64,000 nt of DNA from Deefgea piscis (GTDB lineage: Bacteria; Pseudomonadota; Gammaproteobacteria; Burkholderiales; Chitinibacteraceae), in NCBI RefSeq assembly GCF_019665785.1, contig NZ_CP081149.1, positions 1,178,001 through 1,242,000 on the forward strand, written 5' to 3'. The position numbers and the translations under genes are program-made. Each line of letters opens with the position of its first letter. Position 1 is the stretch's first letter. Shown in pieces: positions 55,260-64,000 of this stretch. The notes below the pieces were generated by a model. The model made no database searches. It saw nothing but the letters and a program-made list of their open reading frames with translations, and was not told the origin of the DNA.

Positions 55260-56852
55260 TTAAGTTTCTGCTAGCGCTCTTAGCGGTAATAATTCGTCGA
55301 TGCGGCTGTTCGGCCAAGTGGGGAGCTTTTCTAGGGTGTCGGTGAGCCAGGCCATCGGGTCTAGGTCGTTGAGTTTGGCGGTGCCCAGTAGCGTTTGAAT
55401 TGCGGCAGCGCGTTGACCGGCGCGCTCGCTCCCCGCAAATAACCAGTTCTTTTTGCCAATCGCAATCGGCCGAATGCTGTTTTCGACCGGATTGTTATCG
55501 ATTGGCGCAATGCCGCTTTGGGCGTAGCGTTCAAGCGCCGTCCAACGCCGTTGGCTGTAAATGATCGCTTTAGCGAGTGCGCTATTGGGCGCAACTTTGC
55601 TACCGGTTTCATCCAGCCAAATTTTGAATTCGAGCAGTTTAGGTTGCGCTTGTTGCTGCCGTAGCGCTCGGCGTTGTTCGGGGTTTAAATCTTTGGCCTG
55701 CGCTTCTAGTGCATACAGTTCGCCAATACGGCGCAGCGCCTCTGCGGCAATCGGGCTGCCGTTGGCTTGATGCAATTCGAAGAATTTGCGCCGTGCGTGC
55801 GCCCAGCAGCCCAGCTCAATCACGCCGGTTTTGAACAGCGCTTTGTAGCCGCCATAGTCATCGACCATCAATTGACCTTGCCAATCGGCCAAGAAATCGC
55901 GGACGTGTTGACCCGAGCGACCGCCTTGGTAGTCGAACAAAATGATCGGCGCACTGCCACTCAAAGGCGTGTTGCGATACCCCCATAAATACGCGGTTTT
56001 GGTTTTGCCTTTGCCCGGATCAAGCTGTTTGACTGGCGTTTCATCGGCATGCAGCACCGTTTCGCCTTTCAATCGTTCACGCAATCGATCCGCCAACGGC
56101 TGCAACCACCAGCCGACTGTGCCGACCCAACTGGCCAGCGTGCTTTCTGCTAACGGCACGCCGCTGCGTTCGGCGATTTGCCGTAGCCGATACAGCGGTA
56201 AATGATCAATGTATTTGCTGACCATCACCCACGCCAAAGTGGCCGCAGTGGGTAAACCGCCATTGATGATCGCCGGCGGAATCGGCGCGGCGCTCATCGT
56301 TTGACAGCTGCGGCAAGCGTATTGCGGGCGAATGTGGCGCAACACGCTAAACACCGCCGGTTGCACATGCAGTTGCTCGCTAATGTCTTCGCCGACTTTA
56401 ACTAAACCCTGACCACATTGGCCGCAACTGCATGATTCAGGCTCGTGAACCATATCGGTACGCGGCAAATGCGCCGGTAAGGCTTGGCGACCTGCACGAA
56501 TGCGCGGCTTTTTATCGCTGACCTCGGGGGTGTTGTTGGCTTGCTCGGCGGCGAGTTTGGCTTCCAGCGCCGCCATATCGGCATCGAGGGCTTCTTCAAA
56601 CAAATCTCGCTGCTCGCGATTCATCACTTCGGTCTTAGCGCCATAACGCATGCGGCGCAGATAGGCCAATTCCATCGTTAGCGCTTCGATGGTTTGCGTT
56701 TTATTTTGGATGTCGGAGACGTATTGTTTGAGTTGTTGATCTTGCTGAGTGACTAATTCAGTATGCTGAGCAAGGAGTACCGACTGCGCCAAAATCGCCG
56801 CGCGGACTGCGGCGGGTAGGTCTAAATTGGCGAGTTCTTGAGCGAGATCCAT
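55260..56852 (-). CDS. tnpC: IS66 transposase TnpC
   Basis: The DDE transposase of the element, 530 residues. It has an N-terminal coiled coil with Gln/Leu (LVTQQDQQLKQYVSDIQ), a zinc-binding motif (CSCGQCGQG, then CRSCQ), the catalytic parts VLHADETPVKQLDPGKGKTK and LMVDDYGGYKALFK, and the C-terminal NNPVENSIRPIAIGKKNWLF. The frame is full length, so the protein is probably active. It is separated from tnpB by 94 bases that hold a family C palindrome. Confidence 0.95.
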   Translation of the reverse strand: MDLAQELANLDLPAAVRAAILAQSVLLAQHTELVTQQDQQLKQYVSDIQNKTQTIEALTMELAYLRRMRYGAKTEVMNREQRDLFEEALDADMAALEAKLAAEQANNTPEVSDKKPRIRAGRQALPAHLPRTDMVHEPESCSCGQCGQGLVKVGEDISEQLHVQPAVFSVLRHIRPQYACRSCQTMSAAPIPPAIINGGLPTAATLAWVMVSKYIDHLPLYRLRQIAERSGVPLAESTLASWVGTVGWWLQPLADRLRERLKGETVLHADETPVKQLDPGKGKTKTAYLWGYRNTPLSGSAPIILFDYQGGRSGQHVRDFLADWQGQLMVDDYGGYKALFKTGVIELGCWAHARRKFFELHQANGSPIAAEALRRIGELYALEAQAKDLNPEQRRALRQQQAQPKLLEFKIWLDETGSKVAPNSALAKAIIYSQRRWTALERYAQSGIAPIDNNPVENSIRPIAIGKKNWLFAGSERAGQRAAAIQTLLGTAKLNDLDPMAWLTDTLEKLPTWPNSRIDELLPLRALAET

Positions 56853-56865
56853 GTGTTGATTTTAC

Positions 56866-56914
56866 AGGGTATTGCCATAAGAATTATATATTACATGCTG
56901 TATAGCGCAATACT
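56866..56914. repeat. Family C palindrome inside IS66
   Basis: AGGGTATTGCCATAAG to GTATAGCGCAATACTG, about 49 bp, lies between tnpB and tnpC. Its ends match the chromosomal units at 18345 and 33542 (TATAGCGCAATAC). Its presence inside an IS implies that the unit itself moved, or that it was carried by the IS. Confidence 0.65.
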
Positions 56915-56946
56915 GCGACAACTATTTTATCCATCCTCATCGTGAA

Positions 56947-57288
56947 TTAGTAGGCGTATTCTGGTAGCGGTGGCGGCGCGAGTCGTTGCCAATCGACCCC
57001 ACTCACCAACCATTGCCACTGCGCCGCATCCAGCGTAAAGATCACATCGCCCGCTTGCGGCCAAACAAACCGACCTTGATGCAAACGCCGCTGTGCCAAC
57101 CACACACCGGTGCGATCCCACAGCAACACCTTCAAGCGATTACTGCGCTGATTGCGAAACGCATACGCCACACCTTCGATGGGGGAACGCTGCAAACGGG
57201 CATGAATCTTGGCCGACAAACCCTCGATACCAAGGCGCATATCGACCGGTTCGACGACCAATTGCAGCGAAGTGAGTGGCGGCATCAT
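56947..57288 (-). CDS. tnpB: IS66 accessory protein TnpB
   Basis: A 113-residue IS66 Orf2 protein needed with TnpA and TnpC for transposition. The family pattern is plain: VVEPVDMRLGIEGLSAKIHA, then AYAFRNQRSNRLKVLLWDRT and GVWLAQRRLHQGRF. The start at 57288 overlaps the tnpA stop (ATGA), so translation is coupled; a second ATG follows immediately. Confidence 0.93.
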   Translation of the reverse strand: MMPPLTSLQLVVEPVDMRLGIEGLSAKIHARLQRSPIEGVAYAFRNQRSNRLKVLLWDRTGVWLAQRRLHQGRFVWPQAGDVIFTLDAAQWQWLVSGVDWQRLAPPPLPEYAY

Positions 57289-57617
57289 GTCAAAGCGCGC
57301 AATAAAGCTGCGACCCAAGCCGGATCGGTCGCCGCTGGCAAAGTCAGGGTCACGCCGGAGGGGAAATTCAACTGCAACTGCGCCGCAACGGGTGCGGGCC
57401 ATTGTGCGGGCACGATGCTTGACGCCGATGGTTTCGGGGCGATCTGCGGTTCGGTGATTGCAGCTGAAGATGCGTCGGCAGATTCGAGGCGGCTACGGCG
57501 CAGCCAACTGGAAAAAGTAGTGCGTTTAAGCTGGTGCACTCGGACAAACTCGGCTTGAGTTAAACCGCTAGCCTGCCAACGTTGCACCCATTGCAAAGCA
57601 TCAATCCACCGTCCCAT
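57285..57617 (-). CDS. tnpA: IS66 accessory protein TnpA
   Basis: A 110-residue helix-turn-helix protein of IS66. The N-terminal part has WQASGLTQAEFVRVHQLKRT and FSSWLRR; a Ser/Ala/Pro-rich linker and a short beta-rich end follow (QLQLNFPSGVTLTLP). First gene of the element, with overlap into tnpB. Confidence 0.9.
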   Translation of the reverse strand: MGRWIDALQWVQRWQASGLTQAEFVRVHQLKRTTFSSWLRRSRLESADASSAAITEPQIAPKPSASSIVPAQWPAPVAAQLQLNFPSGVTLTLPAATDPAWVAALLRALT

Positions 57618-57917
57618 GCTGCGCTCCCAAAAATCAAAAGCGCAGCATGCCTGAATTAAAACGATAATTGAGGTGGAACGGCTAAGCCCTTACAATTCAA
57701 GAGGGCGCAGAAGCGACGCTCACGCACTTGCATGAGGTTGCTTCGGCAACGCGTGAGCAAAGTTTGGCCAGTAATAGTATTGCGATGCGTGTTGAGGATA
57801 TTTCACAAATGGTGGAGAAAACCAGTAGCGCGATCGCACAAACGGCAGAAAATGCGAGCCAAGTGGAGCAAGTAGCAATTCAACTCAATCGGGTCGTTGG
57901 GCAGTTTAAGGTGTAAC

Positions 57918-57966
57918 TAAACTGCTGTGTTGTTTTATGTATAAAGCAACACAGCAGCTGGTTTTT
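57918..57966. terminator. Bidirectional terminator between the chemoreceptor and efflux operon
   Basis: CTGCTGTGTTG (57922-57932) and CAACACAGCAG (57947-57957), 11 bp perfect, 14-base loop, followed by a T-run on the plus strand. It lies between the two convergent stops. Confidence 0.75.
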
Positions 57967-59380
57967 AATGTTGAGAGGGTTTATTGCTTGATTGCTGATC
58001 GAGTTGATTAATCCAATCGCCACCTAGGCTGAGATATAAATTGGCGGCACTACTCAGGTAGGCTACTCGTGCAGATGTCGCCGATTGCTGAGCTGAATAA
58101 GCTTGGCGCTGTGCATCGAGAACGGTTAAATAAGGAGCCAAACCGCCGTTGTATTGCAGTGATGCCAGCGTTGAATATTCCAGATTGGTATTGACCAGTT
58201 GCGTTAGCGATTTTAGGGTTTTTCCATCTGCTTGGTAGCTCGATAACGCATTCTCTACATCAGCAAAAGACTGTTGTATCGTTTGTAGGTATCGCTGCTC
58301 TGCCGCTTGAGTTTGTGCCTCCGCGCTTTTTACTTGTCCTTGTGTTGACCCGCCTGAAAATACGCTACCACTGGCTTGTGCGGCTAAACTCCAAATCGAG
58401 CTACCGGCTTTGAGTAAATTACTCAATTGCTCGCTAACGCCGCCAGCTAAACTGGTTAGCGATATTTGCGGGAAATACTGTGCACGGGCCACGCCAATTT
58501 GCGCATTAGCAGCTTCAAGCTGTCTTTCTGCTTCTAAGATATCAGGACGATTACTTAATAAGCTAGAAGGTAAGGCGCTAGGAATCACAGGCGTTGTTAA
58601 GGCATCAAGTGCTTTACCTCGGGTAATTGGCCCTGGATTACGACCCATTAAAATAGAGAGTGCATTCTCGGTACTGACAATGGCTTTTTCTATCGGTGGA
58701 ATATTCGATTGTGCTTCTTGATATTGGCTTTTGACTTGCTCGAGTGTAATTCGAGCAATAACGCCGTATTTGAATTGCAGTTCAAATAATTCAACGGTTC
58801 GTTGATAACTATTGACCGTATCTTTGGCGATGTTCAGTTGTTGGTCTAGGCCACGTAATTGTAAATACGTTTGTACTGTTGCTCCAGCCACGCTGAGTAA
58901 TACACCTCGCCGCGCTTGTTTACTCGCTTCCAATTGCGCGTTAGCCGATTCACTTTGTCGGCGTAAACCGCCCCATAGATCGATTTCCCAGTTCACATTC
59001 GCAGCCACTTGGTAGCTATTGCTAACTCGCTGGCTACCAGCTAGACGCTCGCCGCTAGATAAGCCACGCGTGGCACCAGCTTGATAGCCAATAGATGGGT
59101 AAAGGGCCGAGCGAGCAACGGTGAGTTGCCCTGCCGCAGCATTGATATTGGCGAGCGCAATAGCCAGATTTCGGTTGTGTTGCACTGCTTCTTGTACATA
59201 TTGGTCAAGTACGGGGTCATTAAATTGCCGCCACCATTCAGTATCTAGTGCATCTTGCTGCACTTTATTTGCTGCATATTGAAAGCTGGCTGGGATATCT
59301 ACAGCAGGCCGTTGGTAATCTGGGCCAACAGCACAGGCAGAAAGCAAAGTGATACCAAGTAAAGGAGTTAAATATTTCAT
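57965..59380 (-). CDS. RND efflux outer-membrane lipoprotein (NodT family)
   Basis: Outer-membrane channel of the multidrug efflux system. 471 residues with lipobox LSAC (C16) followed by AVGPDYQRP, the standard OprM/NodT start. Two repeated helical halves (LATAIALANINAAAGQL-like and EAANAQIGVARAQYFPQISL) follow. The start ATG overlaps the stop of the pump gene by 4 bases (59377-59380), so it is translated with it. It is the third gene of the operon. Confidence 0.92.
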   Translation of the reverse strand: MKYLTPLLGITLLSACAVGPDYQRPAVDIPASFQYAANKVQQDALDTEWWRQFNDPVLDQYVQEAVQHNRNLAIALANINAAAGQLTVARSALYPSIGYQAGATRGLSSGERLAGSQRVSNSYQVAANVNWEIDLWGGLRRQSESANAQLEASKQARRGVLLSVAGATVQTYLQLRGLDQQLNIAKDTVNSYQRTVELFELQFKYGVIARITLEQVKSQYQEAQSNIPPIEKAIVSTENALSILMGRNPGPITRGKALDALTTPVIPSALPSSLLSNRPDILEAERQLEAANAQIGVARAQYFPQISLTSLAGGVSEQLSNLLKAGSSIWSLAAQASGSVFSGGSTQGQVKSAEAQTQAAEQRYLQTIQQSFADVENALSSYQADGKTLKSLTQLVNTNLEYSTLASLQYNGGLAPYLTVLDAQRQAYSAQQSATSARVAYLSSAANLYLSLGGDWINQLDQQSSNKPSQH

Positions 59381-62300
59381 TGTTGCAGCTCCTCAGTAGG
59401 ACTTGCATCAGATTTTGGCTCTGTTGCTGCCTGAGCTGATTTATTTTTGTTTTTTTCACGCCAACTTTCAAAGTGATAATAAAACAAAGGCACATAAATT
59501 AATGCCAGTGAAGAAAGTAACACCATCCCACCAATAATGCCGGTGCCAATCGAGTGGCGTGCATTGGCGCCGCTGCCTGATGCGAGCGCCAAAGGTAATG
59601 TGCCTAACATAAATGCAAGCGAAGTCATGATAATGGCGCGTAAACGTAACTCACCCGCTTCAACTGCTGATTCGAGCAAACTATGACCAGCTTGATGCTG
59701 CTTGATGGCAAATTCAACGATCAAAATGGCATTTTTAGCCGCTAAACCCACTAAAACCAATAAGCCAATTTGCATATAAACATCATTATCTAGCCCACGT
59801 AGCCAAGTAAACATTAAAGCGCCGAGTAAACCAAATGGCACGGCACAGATGACGGCGGCAGGGAGTGACCATGATTCAAATAGCGCGGCTAAGATCAGAA
59901 AGACCATTAAAATGCCAAGTAAGAAAATATAAATCGAATCATTACCCGAAGTCGTTTCTGAATAGGATAAGCCCGCCCATGCGTAGCTGTAACTGCTTGG
60001 CAATGTTGCTGCAGCGACTTCTTTTAAGGCTGATATTGCTTGGCCTGAGCTGTAACCTGGGTTGGGCGAGCCAATAATGTTGACCGCCGGAAATCCGTTA
60101 AAGTGCGACATAATCGTTGGGCCATTAACAAAGCTCATATTCACAACAGCAGATAAAGGCACCATGTCGCCACTTTGTGAACGGGTATAGATTTGGTCAA
60201 TGTCTTCTGGTTTTTGCCGGTAACGTGCCTCAGCTTGCATGGTGACATCCCAAACGCGGCTGTACTGATTAAATTGACTCACCCTTAAAGAACCAAATTG
60301 GGCTTGTAGGGCTGATAGAACGTCAGAAATGGGAACGCCGATCAGATTGCTTTGCTCACGATTAATCGTTACTTTCAATTGTTGACTGTTGGCATTAAAG
60401 GTACTGGTGAGCCCACCTAATTCAGGTCGTTTACTGGCAGCAGCAACAAATTTTTGTAGCACTTGCTGCATTTGTTCTGGTGTATCTGTGCCTTTATTTT
60501 GCAACCAAATCTCAAAGCCACCAGACGTACCGATACCTGGTATAGGAGGAGGAACTAATGGAATAACAGCTCCGCTGGTCATACCCCTGGTTTCTTTAGC
60601 GATTTGTTGGGTAACGGCAAAAACAGATTCTGATGCCGATTTTCTTTCATCAAATGGTTTTAAACCAATAAATGCAGTTGCTGCATTGGTTTTAACTTGC
60701 CCGTCGAGCATACTAAAACCATTAATCATGGTGTTGTAGCTGACGGCAGGATTGTCGCGAATGATTTTATTGAGTTGTTCGCCAGCGCTAATGGTCCTTT
60801 GTAAACTGGCTGCTTCAGGCATCATTAAAGCCGCAAGCATATAGCCTTGATCTTCTTGCGGCACAAAGCTGGTTGGTACAATTCTGAATAGCTGCCACAA
60901 GCCGATCACCATAACGGCTAAAAGCAAAACAGAAAGCGCAGAGCGACGAATAATCGTATGTGAAATAACACCATATGATTTTGTAAGTCGAGCAAACCAA
61001 TTATTAAACCAAGCAAAAAAGCCTTTAGTTGGTGGAGAGGTGCGTTTGAGCAAGATGGCACAAAGTGTTGGTGTGAGTGTGAGTGCGGTTACACCCGATA
61101 TCAATACGCCACTTGCAATGGTCGTGGCAAATTGTTTGTAGAGCTGACCTGTAGTGCCTGATACAAACAGTGCTGGGATGAAAACGGCTGAAAGAACGAG
61201 CGTCATACTTAAAACCGCCCCAGAAACCTCGTCCATTGAAAGAATTGCGGCGTCTTTTACTGACATTTCAGGGTGTTCATGCATGGTGTGTTCTACGTGC
61301 TCAATAACGACGATCGCATCATCGACCACTAAACCAATTGCGAGTACCAAACCAAACAATGTTAATAAATTAACTGAAAACCCCATTGCCGCTAAGCCAA
61401 TAAATGCTCCTAGCAGGGAAACAATAATTGCAATCGTAGCAATGACAGTGGCTCGAAGGTTTTGCAAAAATAAGTACATCACAAAAATAACGAGCACTAG
61501 TGCTTCTAATAATGTAATAACAACTTCTTTAATCGAGTCACGTACAAAATCAGTTGTATCTAATGCAATGGTGTAATCTAAACCACTTGGAAAATCAGCT
61601 TTGGCGGTACTGAGTGTCTTCCGAATGGCGTTCGAAACATCGATACTATTTGCTCCTGCTTGCAGATAAACACCAATCGCAGAAGTTGGGCGATTGTTAA
61701 ATACATTTTCACCTGAATAATATTGTCGGCCAAATTCGACTTTTGCTACGTCTTTTAAATGAACAATCGCATTGCCATTTTGGGACGCTTTAATAATCAT
61801 ATTTTCGTAAATGCTCGGGTCGGAAAAAGCACCATCGGTCACGACAGGGAAGGTCATTTCAACCTGACCTTCATTGGGCGCTTGTCCTATTTGTCCTGCA
61901 CCAACCAGTGCATTTTGACTGGCAATAGCAGATTTAATATCACTGGTTGTTACGCCTAAAGAGGCCATATTGCGAGGGTTTAACCAAACACGAATTGCTT
62001 GGTCTGGCGAGCCAAATAAAGTGGCTTGTCCAGCGCCAGGAACTCGTTTAATTGCATCCATAATATTGATGTTGGTGTAATTATCGAGCTGGGCTGAAGA
62101 CATTTTCCCCGATTTATCATAAACAGCAATCACCATTAAAATACTCGATGATTGTTTTTCTACAGAGACTCCATTTTGAGAAACAATGGCTGGTAATTGC
62201 GGTAATGCCCGATCTACTCGATTTTGTACTTGAACTTGAGCGATATCCGGGTCTGTTTCTAGATTAAAGTAAGCCGTAATGGTAATGGTGCCGCTCGAAG

Positions 62301-62550
62301 AGCTGCTTGATTTCATATACAGTAAATTATCAACCCCAATAATTTGTTGCTCGATAGGAGCGGCGACAGTTTGTGCAACAGTTTGTGCATCTGCACCGGG
62401 ATAATTGGCGGTGATTTGTATTTGAACTGGAGCAATAACCGGATATTGCTCGACTGGCAGGCTATATAGCGCCAACGCACCCACAATTGAAATGACAATG
62501 GAAATGACTGCGGCAAAAATTGGCCGTTCAATAAAAAATCGAGAAAACAT
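59377..62550 (-). CDS. HAE1-type RND multidrug efflux pump
   Basis: Inner-membrane proton-driven drug exporter, AcrB/MexB-like. 1057 residues, 12 membrane helices. The N-terminus MFSRFFIERPIFAAVISIVI and QYPVIAPVQIQI are typical, and the proton-relay motif GLVVDDAIVVIEHVEH contains the two Asp of TM4. The tail is Lys/Ala/Glu-rich. It follows the adaptor gene by 12 bases and overlaps the channel gene. Drug range cannot be read from sequence. Confidence 0.94.
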   Translation of the reverse strand: MFSRFFIERPIFAAVISIVISIVGALALYSLPVEQYPVIAPVQIQITANYPGADAQTVAQTVAAPIEQQIIGVDNLLYMKSSSSSSGTITITAYFNLETDPDIAQVQVQNRVDRALPQLPAIVSQNGVSVEKQSSSILMVIAVYDKSGKMSSAQLDNYTNINIMDAIKRVPGAGQATLFGSPDQAIRVWLNPRNMASLGVTTSDIKSAIASQNALVGAGQIGQAPNEGQVEMTFPVVTDGAFSDPSIYENMIIKASQNGNAIVHLKDVAKVEFGRQYYSGENVFNNRPTSAIGVYLQAGANSIDVSNAIRKTLSTAKADFPSGLDYTIALDTTDFVRDSIKEVVITLLEALVLVIFVMYLFLQNLRATVIATIAIIVSLLGAFIGLAAMGFSVNLLTLFGLVLAIGLVVDDAIVVIEHVEHTMHEHPEMSVKDAAILSMDEVSGAVLSMTLVLSAVFIPALFVSGTTGQLYKQFATTIASGVLISGVTALTLTPTLCAILLKRTSPPTKGFFAWFNNWFARLTKSYGVISHTIIRRSALSVLLLAVMVIGLWQLFRIVPTSFVPQEDQGYMLAALMMPEAASLQRTISAGEQLNKIIRDNPAVSYNTMINGFSMLDGQVKTNAATAFIGLKPFDERKSASESVFAVTQQIAKETRGMTSGAVIPLVPPPIPGIGTSGGFEIWLQNKGTDTPEQMQQVLQKFVAAASKRPELGGLTSTFNANSQQLKVTINREQSNLIGVPISDVLSALQAQFGSLRVSQFNQYSRVWDVTMQAEARYRQKPEDIDQIYTRSQSGDMVPLSAVVNMSFVNGPTIMSHFNGFPAVNIIGSPNPGYSSGQAISALKEVAAATLPSSYSYAWAGLSYSETTSGNDSIYIFLLGILMVFLILAALFESWSLPAAVICAVPFGLLGALMFTWLRGLDNDVYMQIGLLVLVGLAAKNAILIVEFAIKQHQAGHSLLESAVEAGELRLRAIIMTSLAFMLGTLPLALASGSGANARHSIGTGIIGGMVLLSSLALIYVPLFYYHFESWREKNKNKSAQAATEPKSDASPTEELQQ

Positions 62551-62562
62551 AGTCGGCCTCGT

Positions 62563-63771
62563 TTATTTTTTTGCCGCAGAAGGGGCGTCGTTAGTCTGAG
62601 TTAGACCAAGGGATTTATTCATTTCTGCTGCACTTAACGGAGTCACTTTGAGTGGTGCTTCTGGGCGCAAGGTGGTCACGCCATCAACGATGACTTGTTC
62701 GCCAGCATTTAAACCACTATTGACAAACCAGCCTAATCCTCGCCATTGTCCGGTTGTAACTGGGCGATATTCCGCTTGTGAATTTTTACCGACAACCCAA
62801 ACATAATTGGTTCCTGCGCCTTGCTGTACTGCTCGTTGCGGTAACAAAATGGCGTTTGGACGCACTGCACCTTTTAAGACTACATTGACATATTGATTGG
62901 GTAATAAGGCGCCATTTGGGTTGTCTACTGAGGCTCTGACCATGAAAGTACCAGTATTACTATTATAAAAAGGCGATGCAAAAGTGAGCTTGCCTCTTTG
63001 CGCATACACTTGATTGTTTCCAAGTAATATTTCTGCTTCATATATTCCGTTTGCAGGTGCACGTAGCAAACCTTTTTTAATCGCTTCTGTTTGGCTTTGG
63101 CGTTGATTCTCGGAAACGCTAAAATTAATCCACATTGGCGAGAGAGTGGCGACGGTGGTCATTTTGCTATTGCTAGCATCGATATAAGTGCCAACTGAAG
63201 GGATTGCCATGCCGCTGATGCCATCAACTGGCGAAGTAATCACGGTGTAGCTTAAATTTAATTCGGCTTGTGTCACATTGGCTTTTGCTTGGCTTACACT
63301 TGCTTTGGCTTGCTGAAAAGTGCCTATGGCGTTATCAAGATCCGCCTGGGAGGCTGCGCCGCGTGGGGTTAATTCGTTATATCGGTTTAAAGTTAGTTGT
63401 GCTGTATTTAGAGCGGCTTGATTATTGGCCAGCTGAGCTCGAGCTGCATCTAATGCCGCTTGAAATGGTCGTTGATCAAGTTTAAATAAAACTTGATTTT
63501 TGCTGACTTTGCCACCCTCGGTATAATTTTTACTATCAAGGTAACCAGAGACTCGAGCGTGAATGTCAACATTTTGCGAGCTTTCGACACGTGCCACAAA
63601 AGGAAAGTCAACCGGTATATCTTGAGGCGCAATCGTGATTGCAGTTACTGTGGTTACTGGGATATTTGGTTTCTCAGATTTGTTGTCACAGCCAGTTAAA
63701 GTAATGAGGGTTGCAATAAAAAAGCTGCTATACCATCTTGCATGAGTGTTGCGCTGAGTCATGCAGTTCAT
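62563..63771 (-). CDS. RND efflux periplasmic adaptor (AcrA/MexA type)
   Basis: Membrane-fusion lipoprotein linking the pump and the channel. 402 residues with lipobox LTGC (C28), a lipoyl part (VDIHARVSGYLDSKNYTEGG, KVSKNQVLFKLD), a hairpin coiled coil (AARAQLANNQAALNTAQLTL) and beta-barrel with TSPVDGISGMAIPSVGTYID. The start ATG at 63771 follows GGAGAG. It is the first gene of the operon. No TetR or MarR regulator is adjacent within the window. Confidence 0.93.
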   Translation of the reverse strand: MNCMTQRNTHARWYSSFFIATLITLTGCDNKSEKPNIPVTTVTAITIAPQDIPVDFPFVARVESSQNVDIHARVSGYLDSKNYTEGGKVSKNQVLFKLDQRPFQAALDAARAQLANNQAALNTAQLTLNRYNELTPRGAASQADLDNAIGTFQQAKASVSQAKANVTQAELNLSYTVITSPVDGISGMAIPSVGTYIDASNSKMTTVATLSPMWINFSVSENQRQSQTEAIKKGLLRAPANGIYEAEILLGNNQVYAQRGKLTFASPFYNSNTGTFMVRASVDNPNGALLPNQYVNVVLKGAVRPNAILLPQRAVQQGAGTNYVWVVGKNSQAEYRPVTTGQWRGLGWFVNSGLNAGEQVIVDGVTTLRPEAPLKVTPLSAAEMNKSLGLTQTNDAPSAAKK

Positions 63772-63872
63772 ATTTCTCTCCGATATATATTGAGTGAAGC
63801 AGCTTTAATTAGACTGTTTATTGCACTCTTATCAAAACTTTAAAATTTCTCTGTATTACTAAATTGTTAGAC

Positions 63873-63897
63873 ATGACCTCTTTTTAAAAGAGGTCAT
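63873..63897 (-). terminator. Hairpin between the efflux operon and the next gene
   Basis: ATGACCTCTTTTT against AAAAGAGGTCAT, a perfect inverted repeat with almost no spacer. It lies just after the stop of the minus-strand gene at 63918 and probably ends it; the plus-strand tail TGCCTTTTTATT would work in the other direction too. Confidence 0.65.
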
Positions 63898-63917
63898 TGC
63901 CTTTTTATTATTTGAAT

Positions 63918-64000
63918 TTAATTGACGGCATATAGGTTTAAACCTAATTCTTTTGCAATGTAAGCAACCATTAACTGACCACGAACACTATTGCCAATTG
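63918..64000 (-). CDS. C-terminal end of an unidentified gene
   Basis: Open frame running in from the right window edge. The last residues read IGNSVRGQLMVAYIAKELG followed by LNLYAVN and a TAA stop at 63918-63920. The hairpin at 63873-63897 follows it. Too short to assign a family. Confidence 0.45.
   Translation of the reverse strand, partial: IGNSVRGQLMVAYIAKELGLNLYAVN

Larger units (their letters stand above)
55228..57693 (-). mobile_element. IS66-family insertion sequence, complete
   Basis: 2466 bp with inverted ends GTAAGCGCTCAGCCGCTCCA (left) and, read from the right, GTAAGGGCTTAGCCGTTCCA. AATTCAAG is duplicated on both sides (55220-55227 and 57694-57701), the 8 bp usual for IS66. It carries tnpA, tnpB and tnpC on the minus strand, all with open frames. 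A family C palindrome lies in the tnpB-tnpC gap. The intact target duplication suggests a recent insertion. Confidence 0.95.
53808..57916 (+). pseudogene. Methyl-accepting chemotaxis protein interrupted by IS66
   Basis: The gene lies in two pieces, 53808-55227 and 57702-57916. Joined across the 8-bp duplication they give one frame of about 544 codons (...SLSQIQ|EGAEATLTHLHEV...). The protein has an N-terminal helix, a periplasmic Cache_2-type sensor ([20 protein letters not shown], then [17 protein letters not shown]), a second helix (about residue 185-210), a HAMP-like segment and a signalling domain with the conserved tip [20 protein letters not shown]. The 5' piece still codes for 482 residues, running into the IS for 9 codons (GKRSAAPPP) before a stop. 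It lacks the final helix. Function is probably lost or altered. Confidence 0.92.

Overview
The window looks like a chromosomal segment of a betaproteobacterium of the order Neisseriales, most likely Chitinibacteraceae (Chitinibacter or Deefgea type). This rests on protein similarity and on a housekeeping block tpx, zinc-ribbon/DUF3426, prmA, accC, accB, aroQ. The taxon is an inference from reading the proteins, not from a database search.

Layout. 1-1344: end of a sulfate ABC transporter (cysW 3' end, cysA). 1346-4526: a visibly AT-rich island with one large gene on the minus strand. It encodes a SIR2-like NADase domain fused to a Ser/Thr protein kinase and a C-terminal domain I do not recognise. 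It is the best candidate for an undescribed antiphage or stress system here. 4527-14082: core genes on the minus strand (ammonium transporter, DUF3025, thiol peroxidase, a cysteine-less Tpx paralogue, DUF3426, prmA, LysE exporter, accC, accB, aroQ). 14290-19050: queA and tgt (queuosine), a tandem HD-GYP protein and a bacteriohemerythrin. 19142-26147: an SDR oxidoreductase, a ferredoxin-reductase-type flavoprotein, tRNA-Thr(TGT), a NERD protein, a chromate transporter and an Ala/Lys-rich protein. 26665-33035: a cusCBA-type copper/silver efflux operon preceded by a small Met/His/Cys-rich secreted protein. 33658-36419: prlC and a gamma-carbonic anhydrase. 36478-41295: accessory DNA with an AT-rich membrane protein, a repeat field, a PEP-CTERM protein, small secreted proteins and an M15 peptidase. 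41877-48259: a sodium symporter, KdgM-type porin, DUF502, an M29-like peptidase, VF530 and a D,D-carboxypeptidase. 48472-53525: a small secreted protein, an ImpA-type lipoprotein metalloprotease and a divergent AraC regulator with an unusual C-terminal extension. 53808-57916: a chemoreceptor split by a complete IS66 element. 57965-63771: a three-gene RND multidrug efflux operon. 63918-64000: the end of one more minus-strand gene.

The intergenic spaces are the second striking aspect. At least three families of small dispersed elements recur. (A) Elements with about 25-bp terminal inverted repeats and exchangeable interiors. (B) A roughly 170-bp element; one copy is flanked by an 11-bp direct duplication and splits the tgt terminator. 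(C) Imperfect palindromes of about 40-60 bp bounded by GGGTAT and ATACCC, one of which lies inside the IS66 element. Further repeats include a Pseudomonas-like REP, a REP pair and a three-copy repeat whose stem shows a compensatory change.

Functionally, the window combines metal and oxidant handling (cus operon, chromate transporter, Tpx, hemerythrin), nutrient uptake (sulfate, ammonium, oligogalacturonate-type porin), envelope proteins and one isolated putative defence gene. No CRISPR array, prophage or integrase was seen.
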